DNA from: Acanthochromis polyacanthus
Taxonomy: Eukaryota > Chordata > Actinopteri > Pomacentridae
DNA: 64,000 nt
Direction of reading: 5' to 3'
Assembly: GCF_021347895.1 (NCBI RefSeq)
Contig: NC_067127.1
Coordinates: 14,790,984-14,854,983, forward strand
The notes under the pieces are model-generated. The model saw only the letters and a program-made list of their open reading frames with translations. It ran no database searches and was not told the DNA's origin. This document shows positions 1-15,581 of the stretch, piece by piece. A program made the position numbers and the translations under genes. The first letter of the stretch is position 1; each line of letters begins with the position of its first letter.

Positions 1-479
1 TCACACCAGCAGTGGCAGCAGAAACAGAAAACATGAGAAAGGGCAGCAATAAAAGCTCAGACAGGCTGGGTGGTAACTGAGCAGACAATGAGGAAGGCCA
101 GAGGAGATTTCCACCTCCAGAGCTTCAGGTCGGACCGAGGAGAGGGGAAAGGGGAAGTGCTCCCTGGGGGCTGGGCAGTAAACCAGACACCTCTAAATCA
201 CTCCATATGGGAAATCTGCATGGGAGGGGTACTAGCTTGTTGGGGAGAACATCCTGTTAGCCCTGAAGAGTCCTAACAATAGTGGGATTGGGCCAGTTTA
301 GGTGGCAAAAGTACTTGTGTTGACATTTTTGGAGTCAGACCCAAACCCAAGCTGATCCTCTGCAGCACAAACATGACAAAACTCCTGCTTTCCTCAGAAC
401 ACACATCATAAGTCGTATGATTTTATCTCAAGTCCTCGTCAGAACAGCTCAGTTTTTCAGCGTGACTGTCCTGTTTCAG

Positions 480-3400
480 GTGGCCGATGGTCGAGGGAAC
501 TGCACCCCTCACAAGAACCCGACACCGTGCACCATCCCCCAGGACAGAGAGAGCATCTTCCACTCCATATTTGCCTTCTTCACCAAATCAGGGCGCAAAG
601 TCTTGGTAAACATGCAGCCTTCATTGCACACTTTGACATTTCGGAGGTCACTGACAGTCACCCCCTGTGGGGATTCTCGTTTTTCTTTTCATTAGTCTGT
701 TTATCACACGTCCCTCTCGGTCTTTCCCACTCCTTTTTGAAACACCACTCCGTCTTATTTTAACAGGACTGCGACCGGCCTGGAAGAGCATGTATGACGA
801 TCTCCTGCAGTCTGGGACCGCAGCTAAAGGAAGAAGCTTTGAGCATAGATGTAAAACTTCTGCTGAACACTGAAATCCTGAAGAGGGTAAAACATTTGCC
901 AGAAGTTCTATAAATAAAATTACAGGATATTGTGATTCTCAAAGTAAAAGCAACCCACCTTCTCTCCGACCACAGGATAGTTCCTCTGTCATCCAGTTTG
1001 TGACGAGGGGAAGCGTGCAAGTAAATGACAGGGCAGTAGAGGTGCCAAATGGCCTGCCGGAGGACATTTCTGTGAGTAAATCATGAATTTACAATCCGCT
1101 TACTGTATATTAATTGCTAAGAAGACATATTTTTCTCTGGAGTTGGTGGAGACCAAAATAAAACTAAAATGACATTGAATTTTGAAATCACCATCTCCTC
1201 AGAGAGACAGTTTCAAATGAGTATAAATTCTGCTCCCTATCTGCTGGATGTATAAATAAGCAACTTGGAGAGTAAACTGTTCAATGTGTCAGTTTAAAAA
1301 AAAAATAGATAATATGTCCATGTTGTGCTTACAGGACATGTTTAAAAGAAGCATTTAGTGCAGCTTTATAGTCATTTCACCCAAATAACCCCAAAAAATG
1401 TCATGATATCCAGTTTTTATATAGTTTTTAGCTTTATTGGTGAGGTTTTTAGATGTCTGCCTTGCTGTAAGTGAATAGAATTTCATATATTTTAACCTAA
1501 ATCCTAAACTGTGGACATTCCAATTATGCAAATCTAAAACAATCCCTAGAATAAAGCCATAATTACCACCATGTGACATAAGTTAGAAATTAGGTCCATT
1601 TTGGAGTGAATTTCTACAAACTTACCATTGAAACCTTGTTTATGCTAGCTCCGTTTGGATTAAAAACCTTGACAGATTTGATCTTGGCAAAATTCAGAGT
1701 TTTATTTGCTGAGCAGAGCTGCTACAGTTAGTGTAGTTGCTATGTCTTGCTAAAAAGCAACGTGGTAGGATGCAGATGCATGGGGCTTGGATCCACCCGT
1801 TCTGGGTGAAGGACAGGGTACTTATTGCATGCCTCTGCTGGCACAAATATATCAATACACAAGTGTTTATGTTTTATATTTAGACGGATAGTCCATCATG
1901 CCGTGATGAGACATTCCTTTAACCACTCGTGCTCCAGTGTGGATCATATAAATGATGTGAAAGCAGGGAACAGCTGGGGGCTGTTGGTGTATTGTGTGGT
2001 GGCACTTCTGTTGGCTGCTTTCAGGGTCCTCAGCTGAGCACAAGGACATACCCTCCCCACCCTCCTCCGCTGAGTGATTGAATGGCCCCCCAGATCAGAT
2101 TTGATGATTATATTGTGCACCCAGCACGCTCGCAGTGGGATCTCTTAGAGATTAGGGTTGTGGCTGGGTTGCAGCTCTGCTGACCCTGAGCTCCATTTGT
2201 GCAGGGAAAATTCAGACCTGCTATGAATACGTCTGTGCCATGCCGTTCTCTCAGCACTTCGAGAGTGTGCTCATTCCAGCGACGGTTACCCTCCCTTAGG
2301 CTTCTCTAAACGCTGTTACCTCTTCCCTCAGAATCCCTGCTAGCTAGAGTGCACACTGCAAATATAATTTGTGGGTCCTGGTTGCACTGTTCACAGCGAG
2401 AATACTGGTTTCCAGCAGAGCAACAAGCTTGGATTTTTATCACCCTTGACATGTAAACAAACCCACATAAATCCACGTTTTTGCTGTGAGCATGCAAGAT
2501 ATGCATTTTAAAATGCAGACCATAATTGAACATACTTCACATTAAGATGATTACAAAGGTTAAATTTGGAAAGTCAGAGTCAGGGAGCATCGACCCTCAG
2601 AGCTTTATTGTAGACGCAAATGCCTTGGCATGCATAACAACAGTTAGATTCCAGAGCTTGGAGTAAGAGGGAGGTGTTAATGTGGGAAAGTATTCAACAG
2701 AGAGATTAAGCTTCACTTGTCCACTTGGTTTGGTCTGTGCTTACAGTTGGCGTCTCATGCCACATTTACGTTCAAAGCCTGTGCAGCTCTGCACAATGAA
2801 GCAATGAAGTTCCACAGCCAGCTCTGAAATTGACCCACCATTGTTTGAAGCAACATGTGCAGGGTGATCTGACATTTGAGAGAACACACAGTATTTGCCT
2901 TTACTTCAGGTCATTAGTTAATAAACACATCAGCTTCATGAGCCTGGAGAATGTGTTGTTTTCCATTTAAGGCCTGAATGCTGACTTTGAAGCAAACTGT
3001 AGAGCCCAGGAATGGAATATTTCACCCCAGTCAAAACACTGCTTCAATTAAAACTTTTTAAACTGCAGATTTCCTAACAGCCTGAAATTATCTGAAAATA
3101 ATATCTGACTTACTTTCCTTCTTCATACGGTTGATTTGGCTGTGATAAATGACTTTACAATTTAAGCATTAAAGTAATCGTATTGTGAGACTCCGATAAC
3201 TTTCAGTTAACTTAAATTTTTTAACTTTTAATATGATAATTTTACCATTGTTTGACATTATAGTAAACATTAAAGCAATGCTGCTGCTCTAAAGTGATTT
3301 GACATAGTTATGTTTGCTTACTTAATTACAATAAATACAAAATTTGTTTTTAGTGCCAACTTCTGCCATTGTAGTAAAGTCTTTACCCAGAGAACTGAAC

Positions 3401-6400
3401 TAAATTTGCTGTCAGTGACAGATTATCCAATAGGTCAGTGTACACTCATGTCATGGGAAACAGCCCAGATAACTTTAATTTATTGTGGAAACAGTTGCTA
3501 AGCCTCCCAAAATGGAGAAAACTCTAAATTAGCCTCCTTCTGGGCTTCAAGGACGCATTTCTAAAGTACTGCACTCCAGATTGGAAAGGAAGTGGTGGAT
3601 TTTTAACTTCTTTGACCAAATAAGATGAATAGTTTCAATTAAACAGAAATTTAAACAGCATATTATGAAATAGTGATGCTTAATCCTAATTCTATGATGA
3701 CTAGTGATTAACAAAAAACACTAACATTAAAGGCGGTATCTTGTAAGTCAGTTGGAGGCAGTGATGAATACCAAGAATCTACGTACAGCCATGCTCCTGC
3801 AGCAGCTCTGTGATTTTATACTGAATGCTTTGAGTTCAGTGTTAGCATCCCTGCTAACACACTGGTTATTCACTTTTAGCTGTTAAAACATTTACCATAT
3901 TCACCGTCTTCATTTAGATTGTTATTATGCTAATGTTGCTAAGGAGCCCACAAAGCTTACACAGATGGGACGTCATCAGTTTTGTAAGTTTCTAGTCAGA
4001 AACTGAAGTTAGACGCAGGAGAAAAGACATCAGAGTCATTCGGCTTCATCCTCTGGAGACCCATGAATGTCTGCAACAAATTTCATTGCACTCCATCTTA
4101 TAGTTGTTTAAATAATTCTTGATACGTCCAGAAGTGCGTTCACTTATTATGTGAAAGAAAATATGTTTCACAGCAGTTTGTTCTGCTATTAGTTACACGT
4201 GGAGCAAAGGTCACCATGCTGTTCTTTGGGGCGTTCAAAACTCAAGTATGTACTTTGAAATATAAAATTGTGTTTCAGTGGATGTTGGTTGAAAAAACGA
4301 CACCTTTACTGTGTCATTTAATTTTGAACCTGCATTGATTTTGACTCTTTTTTGTTCCCTGGGTGTATGACTGACGAGAGTGTTCCAAAATAAATTCCTT
4401 TGGTATCCAGTTTCCTGCTGTTTTTGGTTTACATGTAGCTTTCTGTCTCTGCTAAAGCACACCGAAATAAGATGTGCCTCGGTTGTTACTTTGCACTGCA
4501 TTGCATCATTAGCAGCACATGACTTAATGCTCATTTTTGTGTGTCTGTGTGTGTGTGTGCTGCATTCGAGTGTGACTCACCGAGGCGTTGTTGTGTTTCA
4601 GCTGGTGTTCGAGGCGCTCCACAGTCAAGAGCCGAGGGGTTACATCGTTGGCTGGATCATTGCCATCAGTCTGCTGGTGGGAATCCTCATCTTTTTGCTG
4701 TTAGCTGTGCTACTCTGGAAGGTAAACCAACACTTGAACACAGATACTCACACGGAAACTCACAAAAGTGCTTGTTTTTCTGAAGTTTTAATTGTAAGTA
4801 TGAGGGAGTTGTCACGAGCTTGTGTGTCACGACCAGAGGCACAGCGTTTAACTCTGGTTAAGTGTCAGCACAGTATCCAGTTGTGCAGAGACAGCTGGAG
4901 TTCAGGAAAAGAGGTGGGGGTGACAGCTCGCTTTGGGCCTTCAACAAGCATGAAAAGGACAAATCACAGATTGGACAATAATTCACACCATCCCACTCAC
5001 ATGAAAGACGAACGCAAAAGGGAAAAGGCAATTACACTGATATCCAGAGGCCCCGTTAGCACAAAACTCCTTTTCTTTTTCACTGCTTCACCTTCCGCCG
5101 GGAATACCACAACTGAACCTTGGAATGTTGGTCCGGGGATACGTTTCCCCCCCTCCGAACCCCAAGGCTTCAGATCTTGCCAAAATAAACTCCACTTACA
5201 AGAGCGGCACATGTCCTGTATTGCTCTTTTCAGGAAATGCCTGAGGAGCGCACAGGTCTGTATCAATAAACTTTAGTAGCCAAACGCAGATAAATGAACG
5301 GAGTCATAGTGAGAGAGGCAGCATCCCAGTGCAGCTGCTTTGTTTAAGTACACACCGAGATTCTACAGCTCTCGCCGTCCTGTCATATTTTCTTTATATT
5401 ACACTTTGTAAATGCAGGTTATAGCTCAGTGAATTATAAATGGGTTCACAATATTACATTCCTACAAAAACAACTTATTCTGCAAGGGAAATGCTTGATT
5501 TGCTTCTATCCATGCCGCTGGCTGTGTGCGGTTTAGCCTATTAACTTCAAACTATTTATGTTACTGACGGCCATGTTTAAAAGATTCCATGCTATGATGT
5601 GTTAAATTGATTTCATACCTCCCGTTCATCCATTGTCATGCCTCTGTGACAGCGACAGCTGGAGCTGGAGGTATTATGTTTTCCATTTTTCATCTCATGA
5701 ATGAAGGATCTCCTATCACATGGAGGGAAGTTACTTAAATTTGTCACAAAAGTTCACTTTGGCTTCAGGATGAACTGATTAAAAAATTGGTGGTCAAAGG
5801 TCACAGTGGTCTCAATAAACAAGTTTTTGGCCATCAGTCAAGAATTCATCGTAAACTGTGACAAAAATGCACACAAATGTCTGATAGAACAAAATAAAGT
5901 GACGACATTTTTACATTCTATTGTCAAATCTGGCCAGATATGGACGTAAACTGCAACTTGATGAGGTTCCCATAAATTCCCATTTTTCATCTCTTTCACT
6001 GCAGTGTTCCAATTTCAGATATTTAACTTTAAGATATAATCTATCACAGTGAACTCAAGCTCTGAGTCGGTATTTTTGTTATTTCTGTAATACTGCAATT
6101 GAACGGAGGGACTGAGAAATAAATTCTTTATTTGGTGGTGCATTTAATTGCCCTCTTGACGATCTGCTGAACAACAATGCAGTTTACGAGCTACGTAAAA
6201 TCAAATCCACAAGACAAGCAAGACAATGTTGTTCTGTAAGGCCAGCTTTTTATTGCATTAAAAATGTTGCTGTTCTGTGGCTGAATTTCACGTCTCGTTT
6301 GTCAGAGCTGAAAAAATTGTGATTCCACAGTCCATTGGATACAGGAGTTTTGAGAATGACAATATTTAAAAGTTAGAAATAAACATCTTGGGAAATATGC

Positions 6401-7234
6401 TATTTCAAGAATTAGAAAATGGGTGCTATTCTCATGTCAGCGCAGAAAATGTGAAGCTACAGCCAGTTAGCTTAGGTTAGCATGGGACAATCTGACAGTC
6501 GAATGGTTTGAGCCAATACCACTGGTTTCACTGTATCTATCTCATAAAATGTGCAGATTCAAAAGAAATAGTCTAAAGTGCAAAACTGAAGTGTAAAAAC
6601 AACACGTTGCAGTTTTAGAGGGAGTTATGTGCAGGAGATTTGTTTGGCAGGAATTTACTGCACCAAGCAGCTTGGAACACAACACCCATAGGTGCTACAA
6701 CCAGCAAACCACCTGCTGTCCAGCTTTATATTTAGAGTGCACACATGAAAACTTTGTCTATCTTTCCATCTAACTTTCTGCAAAGAGAAAATGAGGGTAT
6801 TTACAAAAATGTCAAACTATTTCTTTAACAGGAGACATATTGGCCAATACCAATACATCTTTGAAAAGCTAATATGGGGTGATAATATCAGCTCTAGGTC
6901 ACAACTATGCATTACCTATATCATAGGTTTTGCTTGAAAAATTACCAACTCCACAGAGGGAAAGTCTAACCTAAAAAGTAATGATATGCTTTGGAAAATG
7001 GTCAGCAGTGATGTAAAGTATATTTTATTTGTAGTTAATGAGCTGAGATTGGGAAACTACACTCCTGCAGTCAGATGTGACCACAGATACACCTTATTAA
7101 CTGCACAAAATGTTGTTCCTCTCACCCTTTGACAGATGGGATTCTTCCGTCGGCGCTATAGAGAGATCATCGAGGCTGAGAAGAACAGGAAGGACAGTGA
7201 TGAAAGCTGGGACTGGATGGAAAAGAACCACTGA
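480..7234 (+). CDS. itga9: Integrin alpha-9, C-terminal five coding exons (partial gene)
   Basis: Coding exons are 480-605, 767-886, 976-1071, 4602-4721 and 7136-7234 (stop TGA 7232-7234). All have AG/GT borders and all are phase 0. They encode the end of the ectodomain (including NPTPCTIPQ and IFAFFTKSGRKVL), the juxtamembrane EALHSQEPRGYIVGW, one transmembrane helix (WIIAISLLVGILIFLLLAVL) and the short tail. The tail has GFFRRR, the integrin alpha GFFKR-type membrane-proximal motif, and ends SWDWMEKNH. This matches integrin alpha-9 closely. In known biology alpha-9 pairs with beta-1 as a plasma-membrane receptor for tenascin-C, VCAM-1 and EDA-fibronectin. The N-terminal beta-propeller and most of the gene lie upstream of the window. 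Introns 1072-4601 and 4722-7135 hold no further exon that I can see. A longer frame around the transmembrane exon (4380-5276) is intron read-through. Confidence 0.95.
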
Positions 7235-9720
7235 GACTTGCAGTGGAGGTCCCGGAGGAGCCAATGAGATTAGGGATTGGGTCGAGAAGGATCCAATAGC
7301 ACGGGGTCTCTCAGCCCAGCCGCCCCAGTGGCACCAGGCCCTTCAAGTCTTCCATATGTGGAAGAGAGGAATATTCTCCATATTTTTTGGAGACTTTTTT
7401 TTTTGTGGGTGGGGGGTCCAGGAAACAGGCTTCTGAGGTGACAGTGTGGCTTGCCAGAGGACACTTGCTGTGGAATTCAGCTAATCTCAAAGGACGTAAC
7501 TCCCAGCCAGCGGAGCGGAGCTGTTGATGGAGACCCACATCCGTACGGGGATGTGGAGACGGCATGAATACTGGTGGACAACAAAACCCTCAGGGCTGTG
7601 TTACATAGCAAATTTATTTTTATACATACACTTTAAGCCATATTGTATAAAACTGAGCTTCTAGAAGAGTTGGGGTTTTGAAGGCCATTATAAACATACT
7701 GTACCTACAGTATGTTTTCTTAAAAGCACTGATGTTTGATAAGAATGAATGCCTTGGCTCTATAGCTTTACTTTTTGTGCCAAAGATATGTCCCGAATAG
7801 TACATGATTGAAGTCATTTGTATAGTCAGTCCATCCCAGTTGCTGGGAATCAAAGATTGTATCTTTTCTGTACTATTTCTGCCTTATGAGTATCTTTTCT
7901 TTACACATATGACTTCTCCTGCAGATTATCAGCCAGAGCTAATTCTGTGCTGTAATGCTCAGACACACAGTGACTAAAATGCACTGTCCCCGTGTCATCC
8001 ACCAGTGTTGTTAAAGCTGACTCAGAAGCTCTGAAGACTCAGTGTAAGAGCACTCTGAAGTCTTTAGGATCGTGTTCAGGATGTGGTAATCAACACAACT
8101 ATGGAGTTCTCTGTTAACACTTTATTTGCCGTGTTTCCTTTATTGTCCATGCCTAAAATGCAAAATGAAAAGGGTTGTAAATTATGTCGTAAAGGCCGAC
8201 GTTCACATTTTAAGCTTTGTGAGTTTCCATAAGCATTCCAATTGTTCTGGTCTGACTTTTAACCAAGTTGTTTCGAGGTGATGATATACATACCTTACAT
8301 ATTTTGATAGAATTACATTTTAATCTTAATTCTTGAAATGTTTTAAAAGTGCAATGCGTAGTAGAGCAAATAATCTGGTGCTGCTTTTGCAAGAACTAAT
8401 TGCTCAGGTATGCAGCAGGTTTTTCAGATAGACCCCTGAAAGTGAACGGATCTCACACAGTAACCAGTATTTCACTGTCTGTCGTGACTTGAGAGCTGAT
8501 GGTGATTTATTTGCAAAACCCTTCCAGACTTCACCTAAGCAGACCATATTTGATTTTACTATTATGTTATTAGGCATTGGGTTTTAGAGTGAAATATGAG
8601 CCACATTACTCTCCACGGCCAGATGAAAGTCTGCACTGGGAGTCTACCTACAGTCGTTTACAGGGGCCCATGGTATGAGTAATGCCCTAAAAATAGGTGG
8701 GAATATGCTGCACTCAATGACTACACAGAAACGAGCTCTTTGGGGCTCACGGGAAAAGCTCATTTTAAGTCAGTGCGGAGGAATGTCAGCGCCCTGAAAA
8801 TCTGCCACCATTCAAATCCACATCTCCTCTGTGCTTCAATGTTTTCCTCCAGCATGTTCTTACGAGTCTTTTAAATGCGGGGCTTGTTTGTGAATGAAAA
8901 CGGTGAATTACATTTTATATTAATGGCCCCGAAAGAAGTAAGATATTTGCTATTTTATACATTTGAAGAGCTTTGTTGCAAAATAACATAAAAAATATAT
9001 GATCCAATTTTTTTGTCAATTTTGAAAAATTTATCAATGACTATTGGGTGTTCATTGAGTTTATTAAAATATAATATGCTAGAATGAAATCCTTTGGAAT
9101 ATTTTTCAGCAAGTCAGATTTAAACGTGCAATGCCAAAGAACAAAAGCTTTATATTAATATGTAAGAAAGACTTCAGTGCTAAGTCACTTTATGGATCAC
9201 TATGGTTGCTTCGCTTTTTATTGTGCTGTATGATTCTTTTGATACCATTTAATTCCACTGGCATTACAGCGTATACTGTACACATCCACGTTTTCCCTCT
9301 GCATCTGTTAATTTGATGCTATACATGTATGCAGAGAAACCGACACTTGACGTTTTTTTTTTTTTTTTGGTAAAGTTTAACTGTGATGATTATATTTTGA
9401 TTCTGTTTGTTGTCACCGTTAATCACACCGTTATGTGGGGTTTTGTTCTGAGTATACTACTGTCACTGAGTATCATTTCCATTATAGTGTGCTGTATGTT
9501 TGATGTTTAAAGTCATGTTCAAGCTGTATATTTATCTGTTGATAAATTTTAGAGTGAAATTTCAGAGTTCTGTGTGCTGTTTTTTGGTCTACATCAGTCC
9601 AGTGTGGTTGTTGGTCGGTTTGCTGCTATTTGATGGTGTGTGGTGCTCTCTGCTGGCAGCAACAAATCCTCAAGAATGGGGAAAAAACTGAAAACTACAC
9701 ATTTAAGATCTTTACAAATC
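7235..9720 (+). other. Probable itga9 3' UTR and downstream sequence
   Basis: This non-coding AT-rich stretch follows the itga9 stop codon. I see no convincing coding exon. There is no clear AATAAA before the Tc1 element at 9816; an ATTAAA variant sits near 9062. How much of this is UTR and how much is intergenic cannot be settled from sequence alone. Confidence 0.45.
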
Positions 9721-9815
9721 CTCTAGGATGTATTGGTAGTAACATTTCAGTAAATGTCAAGTTTTATTGAGAATACATATTATCCACACATATATAAACA
9801 CTAAGTATGCATATA

Positions 9816-11450
<1,635 letters not shown>

Positions 11451-11653
11451 TAAGTCCTAGAGCTGAAACCATTAACCAATGCACAGAAAATTAATGTGTG
11501 ACATTTATGATTGAGTAGTTTGTCATTTATCAAGCAAAAATTTCAAACAGTCCTCAGTTCCAGTTTATCAAACATGAGAATATGTTACTGTTTATCTCAT
11601 TGTTATATCATTGTAAGCCAGTGGGGATCTTCCGTGGGGCACGGAGGGTGATC

Positions 11654-11671
11654 TGATTGGCCACCCCGTGT
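11654..11671. repeat. 18-bp target-site duplication (left) of the RTE LINE
   Basis: TGATTGGCCACCCCGTGT here is repeated exactly at 14797-14814. The two copies bracket the LINE and define its ends. Confidence 0.9.
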
Positions 11672-14600
11672 CTTCTTTTCCTTTCGGGTTTTCCCTTCAG
11701 GGGTCGCCACAGCAAATCAATTGCCACCATCTAACCCTGTCTTCTGCATCCTCTTCTCGCACACCAACTACCTTCATGTCCTCTTTAACCACATCCATAA
11801 ACCTCCTCTTTGGTCTTCCTGTAGGCCTCCTGCCTGGCAGTGGGAAACTCAGCATCCTTCTACCAATATATTCACTCTCTCTCCTCTGGACATGTCCGAA
11901 CCATCTCAGTCTGGCCTCTCTGACTTTATCTCCAAAGCCTCTAACATGTGCTATCCCTCTGATGTACTCATTCCTGATCCTGTCCATCCTGGTCACTCCC
12001 AAAGAGAACCTCAGCATCTTCAGTTCTGCTACCTCCAGCTCTGCCTCCTGTCTTTTCCTCAGGGACACTGTCTCCAGACCAAACAACATGGCTGGCCTCA
12101 CCACAGTTGTGTAAACCTTTCATTTTAGCTGAAACTCTTCTATCACACATCACACCTGACACTTTTCTCCAGCCATTCCAGCCTGCCTGTGCACGCTTCT
12201 TCACCTCTTTTCCACACTCTCCATTGCTCTGTACTGTTGACCCTAAGTACTTAAAATCCTCCACCTTCTTGATCTCTTCTCCCTGTAACCTCACTCTTCC
12301 ACTTGGGTCCCTCTCATTCACACACAGATACTCCGTCTTGCTGCGGCTAACCTTCATTCCTCTCCTTTCCAGGGCAAACCTCCACACCCCCAGCTTCTCC
12401 TCCACCTGTTCCCTGCTCTCACTACATATCACAATGTCATCTGCAAACATCATAGTCCATGGAGACTCCTGTCTAACCTCGACTGTCCTCCTGTCCATCA
12501 CCAAAGCAAAAAAGAAGGGGCTCAGAGCTGATCCCTGATGTAGTCCCACCTCCACCTTGAACTCCTCTGTTACTCCTACAGCACACCTCACCACTGTCTT
12601 ATAGTCCTCATACATGTCCTGCACCACTCTAACATACTTCTCTGCCACTCCAGACTTCCTCATACAAAACCACAGTTCCTCTCTGGGCACCCTGTCATAA
12701 GCTTTCTCCAGATCTACAAAGACACAATGTAGCTCCTTCTGACCTTCTCTATACTTCTCTATCAACATCCTCAAAGCAAATATTGCATCTGTTGTACTCT
12801 TTCTTGGCATAAAACCATACTGCTGCTCACAGATGTTCACCTCTGCCCTTAGTCTAGCTTCAACTACTCTTTCCCATAGCTTCATCGTGTGGCTCATCAG
12901 CTTTATTCCTCTGTAGTTGCCACAACTCTGCACATCTCCCTTGTTCTTAAAGATGGGCACCAGCACACTTCTCCTCCATTCCTCGGGCATCTTCTCACTA
13001 TCTAAGATCCTGTTGAACAACCCAGTCAGAAACTCTACTGCTACCTCTCCGAGACACTTCCATACCTCCACAGGTATATCATCAGGACCAAGTGTCTTTC
13101 CACTCTTCATCCTCTTCAATGCCCTCCTCCCTTCATCCATTCTAATCTTTGCTACTTCCTGGTCCACAACAGTCACCTCTTCTACTCTTTGTTCTCTCTC
13201 ATTTTCCTCATTCATCAACTCTTCAAAGTACTCTTTCCATCTTCCCATCACACTATTGGCACCTGTCAACACACTTCCATCCTTATCCTTTATCACCCTA
13301 ACCTGCTGCACGTCTTTCCCATCTCTGTCTCTCTGCCTTGCCAACCTATACAGGTCAGTCTCTCCCTCCTTACTGTCCAACCTAGCATACAAGTCATCGT
13401 AAGCCCCTTGTTTGGCCTTTGCCACCTCTACTTTCACCTTACGCTGCATCTCCCTGTACTCCTGTCTACTCTCTTCAGTCCTCTCAGTGTCCCACTTCTT
13501 CTTAGCTAACCTCTTTCTCTGGATCCACTCCTGCACCTCCTCATTCCACCACCAAGTCTCCTTATCTCCTTTCCTTCCAGATGACACACCAAGTACTCTC
13601 CGACATGTCTCCCTGATCACATTTGCTGTAGTTGTCCAGTCATCTGGAAGCACCTCCTGACCACCCAAAGCCTGTCTCAACTCTTTCCTGAAAGTCATAC
13701 AACACTCTTCCTTTTTCAGCTTCCACCATTTGGTCCTCTGCTCTGCCTTTGCCCTCTTCATCTTCTTCACCACCAGGGTCATTCTACACACCACCATCCT
13801 ATGCTGTCTAGCAACACTCTCACCTACCACTACTTTGCAGTCACTGATCTCCTTCAGATTACACCGTCTACACAAGATGTAGTCTACCTGTGTGCTCCTA
13901 TCTCCACTCTTATAGGTCACCCTATGTTCCTGCCTCTTCTGGAAGAAAGTATTCACTACAGCCATTTCCAGCCTTTTTGCAAAGTCAACCACCATCTGTC
14001 CTTCTGCATTCCTCTCCTGGATACCAAACCTGCCCATGACCTCCTCATCATCTCTGTTTCCTGCACCAACATTCCCATTGAAGTCTGCATCAATGACAAC
14101 TCTCTCACTTCTAGGGATGCTCTGCATCACTTCATCAAGGTCCGACCAGAATTTCTCCTTCTCCTCCAGCTCACATCCTACCTGAGGAGCATACCCACTA
14201 ACAACATTAAACATCACACCTTCGATTTCTAGCTTCAGGCTCATCACTCAATCTGACACTCTTTTTACCTCCAGGACATTCCTAACAAACTCCTCCTTCA
14301 AGATAGCTCCTACTCCATTGCTCTTCCTATCTACACCATGATAGAACAACTTGAACCCTGCTCCTAAACTTCTAGCTTTACTACCTTTCCACCTGGTCTC
14401 CTGGACACACAGTATGTCCACCTTCCTCCTCTGCATCATGTCAACCAGCTCTCTACCTTTTCCTGTCATAGTTCCAACATTCAAAGTCCCTACTCTCAGT
14501 CCTAGACTCTTGGTGTTCCTCTTCTCTCTCTCTTCCTACGAACACACCTTCCTCCGCTCCTTTTTTGACCAACAGTCGTCCATTTTCCACAGGAACCCTG

Positions 14601-14796
14601 TAGGTCGACAGCACCTATGACGTTTGTTGTTAACCCGGGCCTCGACCGATCCGGTATAGAAGTCATACATTTGATTCGCATGTTTGATTTGGCCAAAGTT
14701 TTACGTCGTTTGCCCTTCCTGACACAACCCTCTGTATTTATCCGGGCTTGGGACCAGCACAATAAGACAGTGGCTTGTGTCCCTTTGCGGCTACAT
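11672..14796 (-). mobile_element. RTE-type non-LTR retrotransposon (LINE), lightly damaged
   Basis: A 3125-bp insertion bounded by identical 18-bp duplications (11654-11671 and 14797-14814). It reads on the minus strand. The order is apurinic-type endonuclease, then reverse transcriptase, then a short 3' tail (CCGAAAGGAAAAGAAG) typical of RTE elements. There is no poly(A) tail and no LTR. The coding region is nearly whole but carries one in-frame stop and one late frameshift, so this copy is probably inactive although not old. Confidence 0.9.
11697..14484 (-). pseudogene. RTE LINE ORF2 (endonuclease/reverse transcriptase), with one stop and one frameshift
   Basis: The endonuclease begins around GTLNVGTMTGKG (14484 downward) and continues DILCVQETRWKGSKARSLG. 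An in-frame TGA at 14248-14250 interrupts KRVSD*VMSLKLEIEG, probably a decayed CGA arginine codon. The same frame then runs to 11968 with VVSGYAPQVG and STQVDYILCRR (endonuclease) and the reverse transcriptase motifs HCVFVDLEKAYDRVP, GLHQGSALSP and MMFADDIVICS (FADD active-site box). Near 12100 the frame shifts. The C-terminal part (MLFGLETVSLRKRQE through RRMLSFPLPGRRPTGRPKRR) continues in another minus frame, 11697-12104. Plus-strand frames over this interval are shadows. Confidence 0.85.
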
Positions 14797-14814
14797 TGAT
14801 TGGCCACCCCGTGT
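14797..14814. repeat. 18-bp target-site duplication (right) of the RTE LINE
   Basis: An exact second copy of TGATTGGCCACCCCGTGT, adjoining the 5' end of the LINE. Confidence 0.9.
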
Positions 14815-15581
14815 GCCCCCCCAAAATTTTCGTTTGAAATTTATATTACTGCTAGTCCAATTTCCGACGCTCCTGAAAGCAACTTCATTGTCCGACTGCA
14901 CCTGAATGCACCAAAACCGGTGTTTTGACGTGAGCTCTCGTGCGATTTCGGAACAAGATTTGATTTCTAGCGTCCTGAGCTTTGGATACAGACCACAACA
15001 AATAGCGATTGCCAGGTAATGTGGAGGTTTTCGTTCACTTCTCATCTCTAGTATGTTGTGGGACACTCGTTGAGACTATCCAAGCCGGTCAGTGTGGGGG
15101 AAAAAGCAAGTTGGGGCGGACTTTGACGCGGGGGGCAAGTTGCCCCATACTTTTCGCTAGCTGAGCTGCTAGCTGAGCTGCTAAGCTGCCTGCCTGGCTA
15201 AATACTGGAGCTATGTCGAAAATTCATTTCTCCATGACTCACATGTATGAAATGACATATGAAAACAGACCCCAGGTTGAAAAAAAACGAAAGTCCCCTT
15301 TAACCCTCTCCTACTTCTGGATCTCTTGAGTTGCTTGTTGTTAAAATATCTTGCTAGAGGTGCTGGAGCTCAGAAAGTCTGAGATGTTTCTTCAACATAA
15401 GCTCATTCTCAAGTCTTATCTGAACTGTCCTCTTTTGTTTGAACTTTCCCTAAACTTAGGAGTTAATGACAGAGCAGCATATCCAGACTCAGTCTCATTT
15501 ATGTAGAGATTAAACTTCAGTGTCATTTATTGATGTTAAAGTGCAGTTTTTCAAATGTTTGTTGCACATGCTCCCGTCCAG

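Larger units (their letters stand above)
11603..15302. repeat. Older interspersed repeat, split by the LINE insertion
   Basis: Sequence on both sides of the LINE (about 11603-11671 and 14797-15302) reads continuously once the LINE and one copy of the 18-bp duplication are removed. The right part includes a self-complementary GGGGCAAGTTGCCCC near 15134 and two copies of GCTAGCTGAGCTGCTA-like sequence near 15157-15182. It looks like a non-autonomous repeat, but I cannot assign a family and its outer limits are approximate. Confidence 0.4.

Noticed and set aside
4380..5276. 298-codon plus-strand open frame
   Set aside because: Only 4602-4721 (the itga9 transmembrane exon) is coding. The rest is read-through into flanking introns with no protein-like character and clear splice sites at both exon edges.
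11668..14620. Many plus-strand open frames over the LINE
   Set aside because: They are antisense shadows of the RTE ORF. The minus strand carries the endonuclease and reverse transcriptase motifs.
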